Positions 35,153 to 42,727 of a DNA stretch of 64,000 nucleotides are shown piece after piece (within the stretch, counting starts at the first letter, position 1; each line of letters starts with the position of its first letter). The DNA is from Burkholderia sp. WP9 (GTDB lineage Bacteria; Pseudomonadota; Gammaproteobacteria; Burkholderiales; Burkholderiaceae): contig NZ_FNTG01000001.1 of assembly GCF_900104795.1 (NCBI RefSeq), forward strand, positions 2,418,001-2,482,000, given 5' to 3'. The position numbers and the translations under genes are program-made. The notes under the pieces were generated by a model, which was not told the DNA's origin, searched no databases, and worked only from the letters and a program-made list of their open reading frames with translations.

Positions 35153-36472
35153 ATGGCTAGTCCCGCAAATCCGCTCCACCATCCCGGCGCGGGTGCGCCA
35201 CCTTCCACTTTCGAAGAGGCCACCTACCGCAAGGTCACCTGGCGGCTCGCGCCGCTTCTGATGCTCTGTTACGTGGTCGCGTATCTGGATCGCGTCAACG
35301 TCGGTTTCGCCAAGCTGCAAATGACCAGCGATCTTGGGCTGAGCGATGCGGTGTACGGATTCGGCGCGGGGATTTTCTTTGTCGGCTATTTCATCTTCGA
35401 GATTCCGAGCAATGTGATTTTGCATAAGGTCGGCGCACGGGTGTGGATTGCGCGGATCATGGTGTCGTGGGGCGTGATCTCTATGCTGACCATGTTCGTG
35501 ACTACGCCGACGATGTTTTATGTGATGCGCTTTCTGCTCGGTCTGGCTGAAGCGGGGTTCTTTCCCGGGATCATTCTTTATCTGACGTACTGGTATCCGT
35601 CGCATCGGCGTGGTCGCATGACGACGTGGTTCATGACGGCGATTGCGTTGTCGGGTGTGATCGGCGGGCCGGTGTCGGGTTATATCCTGAAGACCTTTAA
35701 CGGCTTGAACGGCTGGCATGGCTGGCAGTGGCTGTTTCTGCTCGAAGGCATTCCTTCGGTGATCGTCGGGATCATGGTGTTCGCCATGCTGGACGATCGG
35801 ATCTCGAAGGCGAAGTGGCTGACCAAGGAAGAGCAGGAGATGCTCGAGCGGCATGTGTCCGCGGAGGAAGCGACCAAGCATGACATGCCGATTCGTCAGG
35901 TGCTCACGAGTGGGCGGGTGTTGATGCTCAGTCTGACGTACTTCTCGTTTGTGATGGGGTTGTATGGGGTGAGTTTCTGGTTGCCGACGATTATTAAGGC
36001 GACTGGGGTGACGGATGCTTTCATGATCGGGTTGCTGTCGGCGATTCCGTTCGCGGGGGCTGTGGTGGCGATGGTGTTTGTGTCGCGTAGTGCGGACCGG
36101 AAGCGGGAGCGGCGGTGGCATATTGCGCTGCCTGCGTTTGCGGGGGCGATTGGGTTGGTGCTTTCTGTCGTGTGGACGCATAACACTGTGTTGGCGATGG
36201 CTTCGCTTACGCTTGCGACGATGGGGATTCTTACTACCCTGCCGTTGTTTTGGAGTTTGCCTACGGCGATTTTGGCGGGGACTGGCGCGGCTGCTGGGAT
36301 CGCGATGATTAATTCGATTGGGAATCTGGCGGGGTTTTTGAGTCCTTACGCCGTGGGGTGGCTTAAGCAGGCGACGGCTGCGAATGATTCGGGGATGTAT
36401 ATGCTGGCGGCGTTTATGGTGCTGGGTGGGTTGCTGGCGGTTAGTGTGCCGGCGAAGATGGTGAATAAGTGA
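35153..36472 (+). CDS. MFS transporter, anion:cation symporter (ACS/phthalate permease-like) family
   Basis: A 439-residue inner-membrane transporter with 12 predicted helices. The opening FEEATYRKVTWRLAPLLMLCYVVAYLDRVNVGFAKLQM is diagnostic of the ACS family, as is AEAGFFPGIILYLTYWYPSHRRGRM. Substrates are typically organic acids such as phthalate, tartrate or glucarate. Ribosome site GAGGAG. The third gene of the ALDH-SDR-MFS cassette, it probably imports that pathway's substrate. From about 35900 to the stop the codon third positions shift from C toward G and T (for example GGGG and GTG runs), unlike the first half. Confidence 0.94.
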   Translation: MASPANPLHHPGAGAPPSTFEEATYRKVTWRLAPLLMLCYVVAYLDRVNVGFAKLQMTSDLGLSDAVYGFGAGIFFVGYFIFEIPSNVILHKVGARVWIARIMVSWGVISMLTMFVTTPTMFYVMRFLLGLAEAGFFPGIILYLTYWYPSHRRGRMTTWFMTAIALSGVIGGPVSGYILKTFNGLNGWHGWQWLFLLEGIPSVIVGIMVFAMLDDRISKAKWLTKEEQEMLERHVSAEEATKHDMPIRQVLTSGRVLMLSLTYFSFVMGLYGVSFWLPTIIKATGVTDAFMIGLLSAIPFAGAVVAMVFVSRSADRKRERRWHIALPAFAGAIGLVLSVVWTHNTVLAMASLTLATMGILTTLPLFWSLPTAILAGTGAAAGIAMINSIGNLAGFLSPYAVGWLKQATAANDSGMYMLAAFMVLGGLLAVSVPAKMVNK

Positions 36473-36766
36473 GGGGTGAGGCGCGAGCCTTAGCGGGTTA
36501 TTTACTGCTGAGGCTGTTCGTTAGTTTGCGAAGAAGCGACCATTTTCACCATTGAATACGTTAATGTGGACAAATGTTGGCCGGTTGCTGCCTTGGACGT
36601 AAGGCAACGGTCGGCCAACTATGGCTACTTGGCAATGGCGAATAACCCTTCAGGCTATGATCTCAAGCATTGAAGATACCAAACGGACGCGCACCGCGGT
36701 CATCTCCCTGACTCCGTAGCAGAGGCCGCCGTCACGCGAGGAGTATGCCTCGCACAGAATGTGTGA
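36473..36766. other. Left junction of the accessory island
   Basis: About 290 bases without a gene. Base composition falls from here and stays lower to about 45.4 kb. TTGGCCG (36573-36579) and CGGCCAA (36612-36618) could pair. No tRNA, integrase or clear attachment repeat was found. Confidence 0.4.
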
Positions 36767-37792
36767 TCACAACACCTCTTCACCCAATTCCACTCGGCGG
36801 TAGCTGATTGGCAAGTTCAATCTATTTTTCAGCGTCTCGATATATCGACCGCTCCCTTCATCTAGCGCTGCTTCGCCGACGATGACGAGTTCATTAGCAC
36901 AGTACGCGCCCGGCCAATAAGAATATTCCAATAACTGGCCAATTGCCTCGCGAATACAGCTTTTCAGAAAATGACCGACTTTTATCTCAAAAAAAACATA
37001 GCCATCATCGGTTCGAGCGACTGCGTCAATTCGACCTCCGCTGCCGTTCGATATCTCGGTCCCAATGTTTTCCTGCCCGTACTCGGTACAGAGTTCTGCA
37101 TAGAGCGCTAACTGCAATGCATTATGGCGCAGCTCAATTGAAAGTTGTCGCTCCGGCAGCGATGCACTCGCCCACGAGCTTTTAACACGATTTCCAGGTC
37201 GGAAGTTGAAGCCGATGGGAGAGTCTTTGTCAGGAGGAAGTTTCCCACCTGACTCTACAAAAGTGTAGAGCGGAAGAAGCAAGTCGAAGTCCCGAAGAAT
37301 TCTGTCAAGGTCCAATTGGTCAACGGGGGAAAGCGCACCCATGAACACGAAGGTACCCGTTTGAAACAGTTCGTGTGGGAGGGGCGCGACAGGAAGGGTT
37401 TTCGAACGGACACCTTTTCGGAAGTACCAAATTCTAAAATCTGCAGGCGCTTTAAACTCCGTCCTGATAAATTCGTTGAACAACCGCATTTTAGGCAACA
37501 GGGTGTCGATACTTGGAAGGGTTTGGCTCGGTTCCAAGGAAAAGGCAACGCCATGACGAATGTACTTCTTCCCGTCGCTCTCTTCCATGCCTATATTGAA
37601 CTGCAATTCCGCACGCCCACCAAAATGGAAAGCCCAGTCGTCGGAGATTGTTGCTGGCATAAATAACTTCTGTGACGGCAAACGCTTCTTATCTTTGAGC
37701 TTTACACGAAGGTGCTGAAGCCTGCCGACCTCGTATCCGTTAGCGCGTTGGTTTAGCAACTCTGCGACCTGCGGTATTGTTATCAAGTCCAC
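36767..37792 (-). CDS. Hypothetical protein with C-terminal PD-(D/E)XK nuclease-like domain
   Basis: A 341-residue cytosolic protein. The N-terminal 200 residues are unrecognised. The C-terminal part has the restriction-endonuclease fold pattern: ELCTEYGQENIGTEI, Asp256 in GGRIDAVAR, Glu269-x-Lys271 in VFFEIKVG, and REAIGQLLEYSYW, whose helix with Gln286 is common in this superfamily. It is therefore a candidate DNA or RNA nuclease. It is divergent from the SIR2-ATPase defence genes and has the lower-GC composition of the island. The first start is GTG, abutting an AGGGAG sequence; a TTG two codons later (at 37786) is better spaced. No partner gene is evident. Confidence 0.75.
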   Translation of the reverse strand: MDLITIPQVAELLNQRANGYEVGRLQHLRVKLKDKKRLPSQKLFMPATISDDWAFHFGGRAELQFNIGMEESDGKKYIRHGVAFSLEPSQTLPSIDTLLPKMRLFNEFIRTEFKAPADFRIWYFRKGVRSKTLPVAPLPHELFQTGTFVFMGALSPVDQLDLDRILRDFDLLLPLYTFVESGGKLPPDKDSPIGFNFRPGNRVKSSWASASLPERQLSIELRHNALQLALYAELCTEYGQENIGTEISNGSGGRIDAVARTDDGYVFFEIKVGHFLKSCIREAIGQLLEYSYWPGAYCANELVIVGEAALDEGSGRYIETLKNRLNLPISYRRVELGEEVL

Positions 37793-38375
37793 TCCCTGTC
37801 AGATTGGTAAGTTGCCGCGCTCCGGTCTCCGGAGGCAACGAACCATAAAAAATAGAAAATCACGCCATGCGTCACGTCGCGAGGCTGCGTGAAGATACAA
37901 CAAACTCTGCTCAGTTATTCCGACCATAAACCGACATCCATATAAAGCTTCGACACAAGCACAGCGGGTGCGGCGACTAATGTGAAGGGTACGGAGTTTA
38001 AAAGATGTAGCAAGCCTAGAATGCAAATCGGACTCGTGGCTCAAGGTGCCGCTTTGGGCCACAATGACTGGCTTCTTCGATGCACGCCAGTCGATCAGCG
38101 CCGGGCACTAGGCGACGCTGCACCGATGCCACCCGACCGAGACTCTTGGCGTAGTTACCAATCAGCCTTCCAAAATATCGAGAAGTCCATTTCGAGAGGA
38201 GTGTCTTTCGGTCCTCGGTTCAACCATATAGGTAGCCGATCGCTAATCGGGCATCGTATAAAAGCACTACTTGGACTGGATTTCGCCGTTATCATAACGT
38301 GCCAGACGAGTGCCCTACCACTGCCGTCTTTGCATCTCCGTCGCAGGAGAGGCGACGACCCACTTTTTTGACTTG
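37793..38375. other. Divergent region between the nuclease-like and SIR2 genes
   Basis: About 580 bases. Open frames here (for example minus 37799-38062 and plus 37982-38371) have no ribosome site and no recognisable family. Presumed promoters for both flanking genes were not resolved. AGGAGAGG at 38345-38352 lies too far from the chosen SIR2 start. Confidence 0.35.
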
Positions 38376-40361
38376 ATGAACAACACATCTAGTAGCGCTT
38401 TTCGATATGTAGTAGATCGAATACTGCATCGCAGATGCGTACCGCTTATTGGAGCGGGAATTTCGATGAACTCAACCCTGCGAGGCGCTTACTGGGACGG
38501 GCACAAGCTTCCTACAATGGTCGACAAGGTCGTCAACGCTACGCTGAAATTACGCATGAAGAGGCTCATGGGCGAATCGCGTGGCCCCCTTGTATTTTGC
38601 GAAAAATGTGCAGAACGCTTTTCCGAACACCTATCAAATCCAAAGATCGTGTTTGAAGTGTTCTCCAAGCTGAGTTGCAAACTCTGTGACTTGCGGTTGG
38701 CTAAAGAGAGAAGCGAGCTAACAAAGAGCTGTGAAACATTCCTTTGGGAATACCCGCAGAGTAATGACGAAGCCTATTGGAAACTTGCTGACGTGCTTCA
38801 AATCCGTGATTTCGCGGACCTGGATCCGACGCCTGCTCACTACTATCTGGCCTTCCTTGTCCGAGAAGGGTTGATTTCCGAGCTGGTGACGACTAACTAC
38901 GACTGCAATCTTGAACGAGCGTATCTCAACACGTGGCTGGGTTCCCAAACCCTGTCTTCCAACACGGTCATCCGTCGGATCTACGACTTGGATACCTTCG
39001 CCGAAAGCGCGGCGCTAAACGCGGAGTGGCATCCAGGCGAGGACACCCCTCACATTCTGAAAGCCTACAAGATCAATGGTTGTGCCGCACAACTCAAAGA
39101 ATGTTGTACGCATGCAGCAGATATCTTATTGACAGCATCTCAACTTCAGGACTGGAGAAAACGCAAGTGGGCTGCGGATTTTTTTCGAACCAAGGTGCGT
39201 AGCGCCGCACTCGTCACCATCGGATTTGGTAGTGACGAGCCACAAGTGGTTCACACGTTGCAGCAGGTTCTTGAGGAATTTTCTGGACTCGGACTTCGAA
39301 ACGACGGGCAGCCGCAACCCCTTTACGAGGCGGCGAACGCTCCTGTGGTCACCACCTACGAACACAATCCCAGCTTCCAGCAGATGCAACTGGTCTACGG
39401 CTTTTCGACTTGGTGGTCCGGCATCCCCACGAACGGGGCTGACCTTGTACTCGGTCCCTACCAGCGTGCAAAATCACTTACATCGTCCGACGAACCCGAG
39501 ACGGTTCCAGACTGCCTGCCGGCTGATGACCTATGGCGAGACATATTTCAAGCTGTCTACGCGCGGCTCGTGTCGAAAAAGTTGCGCGCCGCCGCAATCA
39601 GCCAAAACGCCGCATTTACAGCAGCTGTTCCTGACGCAGATAGACTGCTCGTCCTGCTTGCCGCTCAGCTCGACAGTTGCACCGAAAGCCAACTGACGAA
39701 CCCGGGAAGCCCGCCTCATTGGCTAGTATCCTTGGAATCGACAGACGACCCTAGAATGGCACGTCGCCCATGGTTGACTCGCTGCTTGACCCATATTCGG
39801 CTCGGCTCAACCGCGCCCACCAAGTATTGTGCGATCAACGACCACAGCAGTCTTATAGCAGAAATGGCACTTATATTTGAACTGCTCCAAATCGCTCAAG
39901 CACGCGCGCGGGACGAAAACACGGGAATCGGTGATTCAAGTCATCGCATATGGGACGAAGTGAGTCTCGCGCCAGATGCACGGATTGAAGTGCGGTCAAG
40001 TGGCGTCGGTGGAACGGCGAGCTTCTATATCAGCCGAAATACTCAGCCTAGCGTTCGTCAGTTTGACGAAATGATCTGTGAGTCTACGCCTGTACAACGT
40101 CTGGAATTGGTCGTTGGCGCGGCGGGAGCAAAGGTGCGCCAATTGGGAGAGCGGCGCATCTACCTAAAACAAGGTTCGGAGATCGTTCCGGTGGTAATCA
40201 CACGCGTCGACTGGCGCGCGCTGTTTCCTACTTCTACACGAGCTGGATCGATTGCTGAGGCAGCAGACCATCTGGCGGATGCCATATCATTCCCCACCAA
40301 ATATCGCCGCAGACTCGATTTGAGTATTCGGCGAAACCCAAGTTTTGAACGGAGGATCTAA
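38376..40361 (+). CDS. SIR2-domain protein, probable Lamassu/ABC-3C effector (LmuA-like)
   Basis: A 661-residue protein. Residues about 10-270 are a SIR2-like NAD-binding domain: CVPLIGAGIS (GAGIS at 26-30), TTNYD at 172-176 and a KINGC sequence at 232-236 where canonical sirtuins have HG. A CxxC (75, 78) plus CxxC (101, 104) pair probably binds zinc but precedes TTNYD, unlike sirtuins. The C-terminal 390 residues are unrecognised and probably regulatory. Prokaryotic defence SIR2 domains usually cleave NAD+ to stop phage growth. Directly followed by a 240-residue protein and an SMC-like ATPase, the layout of Lamassu-Sir2. The start is uncertain: the frame opens with a GTG at 38310. Confidence 0.78.
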   Translation: MNNTSSSAFRYVVDRILHRRCVPLIGAGISMNSTLRGAYWDGHKLPTMVDKVVNATLKLRMKRLMGESRGPLVFCEKCAERFSEHLSNPKIVFEVFSKLSCKLCDLRLAKERSELTKSCETFLWEYPQSNDEAYWKLADVLQIRDFADLDPTPAHYYLAFLVREGLISELVTTNYDCNLERAYLNTWLGSQTLSSNTVIRRIYDLDTFAESAALNAEWHPGEDTPHILKAYKINGCAAQLKECCTHAADILLTASQLQDWRKRKWAADFFRTKVRSAALVTIGFGSDEPQVVHTLQQVLEEFSGLGLRNDGQPQPLYEAANAPVVTTYEHNPSFQQMQLVYGFSTWWSGIPTNGADLVLGPYQRAKSLTSSDEPETVPDCLPADDLWRDIFQAVYARLVSKKLRAAAISQNAAFTAAVPDADRLLVLLAAQLDSCTESQLTNPGSPPHWLVSLESTDDPRMARRPWLTRCLTHIRLGSTAPTKYCAINDHSSLIAEMALIFELLQIAQARARDENTGIGDSSHRIWDEVSLAPDARIEVRSSGVGGTASFYISRNTQPSVRQFDEMICESTPVQRLELVVGAAGAKVRQLGERRIYLKQGSEIVPVVITRVDWRALFPTSTRAGSIAEAADHLADAISFPTKYRRRLDLSIRRNPSFERRI

Positions 40362-41084
40362 ATGGGTCCGTCAAACGAACTCCTAGCCACCTACTCACTA
40401 TCTAGCGATATTCTGGAAACAGACGTTAGTCAGGTACATCTCGGCAGTCACAGTTGGCTAAACTGGACAAGACTTTATGTCTCCCCAATCATGATCGTTG
40501 TACATGCGCGATCAATCGAAGGCAAAATCGCCGTCGAACAGTACGAGCACAACTTAAGCTTGCTTCGCGATGAGCTATGCGATCTATGTGATGCACTGTC
40601 CGCCTACGGGTATCAAACACCGCTCACGCTCCTTGTGGAATGCGACGAATTGAACTACCCCCAGTGGCACGAGATGGCGGGAAACCAAGATTCGCTGCGT
40701 GGAGCTTTTTCGATTCAGCCGTTCACTAAAAGCCGCTTCGCTCGGGCAAATATTGTCGACGCTGAAACGTTGACCTCTTTGTTGATCGATGCAACCGCCA
40801 TTCACGTTCACGCGTACAAACTCAAGAGTTTAACCGACCGGGAATATCTCGAATCGGTTGCGCGCCGTGTCGAGGAAGAGCCCGACCGAGCAGTTTTGAC
40901 GCGCCAACTTGGCTTGCGAGTCCTCAAAGCATATAACGAAGATGGAATTCTGCGTGCTGGCGGACCAATTGGAACAACGGTGGCGCAGCGCGGTGCCTCC
41001 GAATGGCTTAGGTACGACGTCGTCGCTCCTGCAGAACGTCTGTTGACCTCTACAAGCGGAGATCGCGCCAGGAGCCTTGAATGA
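40362..41084 (+). CDS. Middle component of the SIR2-SMC defence locus (LmuC-like position)
   Basis: A 240-residue protein without a recognised domain, predicted soluble and mixed alpha/beta. The ATG begins at the base after the SIR2 gene's stop, with a GGAGGATCTAA ribosome site, and its stop overlaps the ATPase start (ATGA), so the three genes form one tightly coupled unit. Size and position match LmuC of Lamassu or the middle component of ABC-three-component systems, which links the effector to the ATPase. That identity rests on context. Basic and Ser/Thr-rich at the C-terminus. Confidence 0.72.
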   Translation: MGPSNELLATYSLSSDILETDVSQVHLGSHSWLNWTRLYVSPIMIVVHARSIEGKIAVEQYEHNLSLLRDELCDLCDALSAYGYQTPLTLLVECDELNYPQWHEMAGNQDSLRGAFSIQPFTKSRFARANIVDAETLTSLLIDATAIHVHAYKLKSLTDREYLESVARRVEEEPDRAVLTRQLGLRVLKAYNEDGILRAGGPIGTTVAQRGASEWLRYDVVAPAERLLTSTSGDRARSLE

Positions 41085-41280
41085 CAACGAGACCAATCAG
41101 ACACCTCACCCTAGAAAACTTTCGAGGGTTTGTCGGGACAACATACGCTTGACCTCGACGCCGACCTCGTCCTGATTTCAGGAAAGAATGGAGTTGGAAA
41201 GACAAGCATACTTCTTGCGCTTGATATGCTTCTGAATGGTCAGACCGAATTACTCAAGGGGTCGGGCGAAGCAACTTAGG
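41081..41280 (+). pseudogene. 5' fragment of an SMC/Rad50-like ATPase gene (LmuB-like), frameshifted
   Basis: The ATG at 41081 overlaps the previous stop. It reads MTTRPIRHLTLENFRGFVG, the usual N-terminal strand of RecF/SMC ATPases, then hits TGA at 41150. One extra base at about 41138 is responsible. In the next frame the sequence continues as QHTLDLDADLVLISGKNGVGKTSILLALDMLLNGQ (in two pieces: QHTLDLDADLVLIS then the Walker A GKNGVGKTS). That frame runs to the edge of the IS30 element at 41281. The fragment therefore carries the P-loop of the ATPase whose C-terminal part resumes at about 42720. A sequencing error could explain the frameshift but not the insertion. Confidence 0.85.
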
Positions 41281-41292
41281 TTCAAGGGGTCG
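41254..41292. repeat. 11-bp direct repeat at the IS30 left boundary
   Basis: TCAAGGGGTCG occurs in the host gene (41254-41264) and again in the left inverted repeat of the element (41282-41292), 28 bases apart. IS30-family elements are known to insert beside sequences resembling their own ends. Confidence 0.7.
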
Positions 41293-42719
41293 TTGCAACA
41301 CCTAATGCTTATGACGCAAGTAGTAGATCTCTTAGTGCTTCTGCTGGTGATTTCCATCCAAGGCTTTTACGCGGTCTGCAATTTAGTGCGTCTGCGACGG
41401 CATCAAGTTCGCGCTGCGTGTACCGGCTGATGTCGGTGCCTTTCGGAAAGTATTGACGCAACAGACCATTCGTATTCTCGTTGGTCCCGCGTTGCCATGG
41501 GCTTTGAGGATCGCAGAAATAGATCTCCAGACCCGTATCGATTCGAAGTTGCACGTGCTGGGCCATCTCTGCGCCTTGATCCCATGTGAGCGATCGCCAC
41601 AAGTGCTCAGGCAATAATACGATCTTCGCAGCTATGGCATTGCGGACGGCCTCCGCTCCATGACCCGCCAAGGGTGGCCCATTCTTGGCCCGCACGCCAG
41701 TGCCATGTCCCTCCATAGGTGGGAGATGGAGCAACATTGTATAGCGGGTAGTCCGCTCGACCAGCGTACCCACTGCGGATCGATTAAGGCCGATGATCAG
41801 GTCACCTTCCCAGTGACCCGGAACGGCACGATCATCAGCCTCAGCCGGACGTTCACTGATCATGACCTCCGGAGTAATGAAATGCTTTCCTCGCTGTTGC
41901 GTCCTGGCTCGAGGCACACGAAGTGCACGGCCCGTACGCAAACAGGCAGTAAGCTCCTTGCGCAGAGCGCCACGGCCCTGAATGTAAAGCGCCTGATAGA
42001 TGGCTTCGTGAGAGATTCTCATGGATTGGTCTTCTGGATAGTCGGCCTCCAATCGTCGACTGATTTGTTCGGGACTCCAGCAGGTGCCCCAACGACGGTC
42101 CGCGCGGCGGCCTTGCCGTCGTCCTTTCCATGGTACGTTGGGTCCGGCAATCGGCCTGCCTTCTGAATCGGTGACCGCTCCCGCCAATCGACTCTGCACA
42201 TAATTCTTTAATCTATCGTTCTTGGTCAGTCTGGAAGCTTTCGGACGTTCCGCGGCCCGCTCAGCTTTCCACTGAGCAACTGTCGCCCTGTATATCAATG
42301 TGCCGCTACGGGTTGCAGCATTACGGCGCAACTCGCGCGAGATGGTCGAAGGTGAGCGCTGCAGTCTTCGCGCGATCTCACGGATCCCGCAATCCTGCGC
42401 CCGTAGCAGCGCAATTTCCTCGCGTTCAGAAAAAGACAGATAAGGCGCAGTGCCCGGCGTCAGCTCGATCGGCGGCATTCCGCCTGCATCACGAAACCAT
42501 CTTGGCCCCAAAGGTTGGGACACGCCACACGCGCGCGCCGCAGCCTCGCTCTCCATGCCTTGCGCGACACAAGTCCAGAACGCTCGCTTTGTATCTCGCT
42601 GATTGACACCTGGCCTGCCGGGCGATTGCATTATTGGTCTTCCTGTCTGTTCCGAACCCCAACCCTGTGCTCGTCCCATTTGGCACCTCCTTTAGGAGAT
42701 GTTGCAACGACCAGTTGAA
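41281..42719. mobile_element. IS30-family insertion sequence
   Basis: A complete element of about 1439 bases bounded by 20-base inverted repeats. The left end is TTCAAGGGGTCGTTGCAACA (41281-41300). The right end, read inward, is TTCAACTGGTCGTTGCAACA (42700-42719). They match at 18 of 20 positions. It contains one intact transposase gene on the minus strand. It interrupts the SMC-like ATPase gene of the defence locus. No clear target duplication is visible at the flanks (TTAGG on the left, TCCGC on the right), so rearrangement or deletion at the junction is possible. Confidence 0.88.
41309..42679 (-). CDS. IS30-family transposase
   Basis: A 456-residue transposase. The N-terminal DNA-binding part has LSFSEREEIALLRAQDCGIREIARRLQRSPSTISRELRRN, the IS30 helix-turn-helix. 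The catalytic DDE residues lie in GHWEGDLIIG, LTWDQGAEMAQH and SPWQRGTNENTNGLLRQYFPKGTD, the last being the family signature around the Glu. The ending DALNCRPRKSLGWKSPAEAL is also typical. Start ATG with a perfect AAAGGAGGTG ribosome site. The protein is full length with no frameshift, so the element may still be active. Confidence 0.95.
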   Translation of the reverse strand: MGRAQGWGSEQTGRPIMQSPGRPGVNQRDTKRAFWTCVAQGMESEAAARACGVSQPLGPRWFRDAGGMPPIELTPGTAPYLSFSEREEIALLRAQDCGIREIARRLQRSPSTISRELRRNAATRSGTLIYRATVAQWKAERAAERPKASRLTKNDRLKNYVQSRLAGAVTDSEGRPIAGPNVPWKGRRQGRRADRRWGTCWSPEQISRRLEADYPEDQSMRISHEAIYQALYIQGRGALRKELTACLRTGRALRVPRARTQQRGKHFITPEVMISERPAEADDRAVPGHWEGDLIIGLNRSAVGTLVERTTRYTMLLHLPPMEGHGTGVRAKNGPPLAGHGAEAVRNAIAAKIVLLPEHLWRSLTWDQGAEMAQHVQLRIDTGLEIYFCDPQSPWQRGTNENTNGLLRQYFPKGTDISRYTQRELDAVADALNCRPRKSLGWKSPAEALRDLLLAS

Positions 42720-42727
42720 TCCGCCCA

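Noticed and set aside
36473..36766. Integrase, tRNA or att site marking the left edge of the island
   Set aside because: None of these was found. The boundary is defined only by composition and gene content.
37799..38062. 87-codon minus-strand frame just upstream of the nuclease-like gene
   Set aside because: No ribosome site, no recognisable family and an Arg/Leu-heavy translation typical of noncoding DNA.
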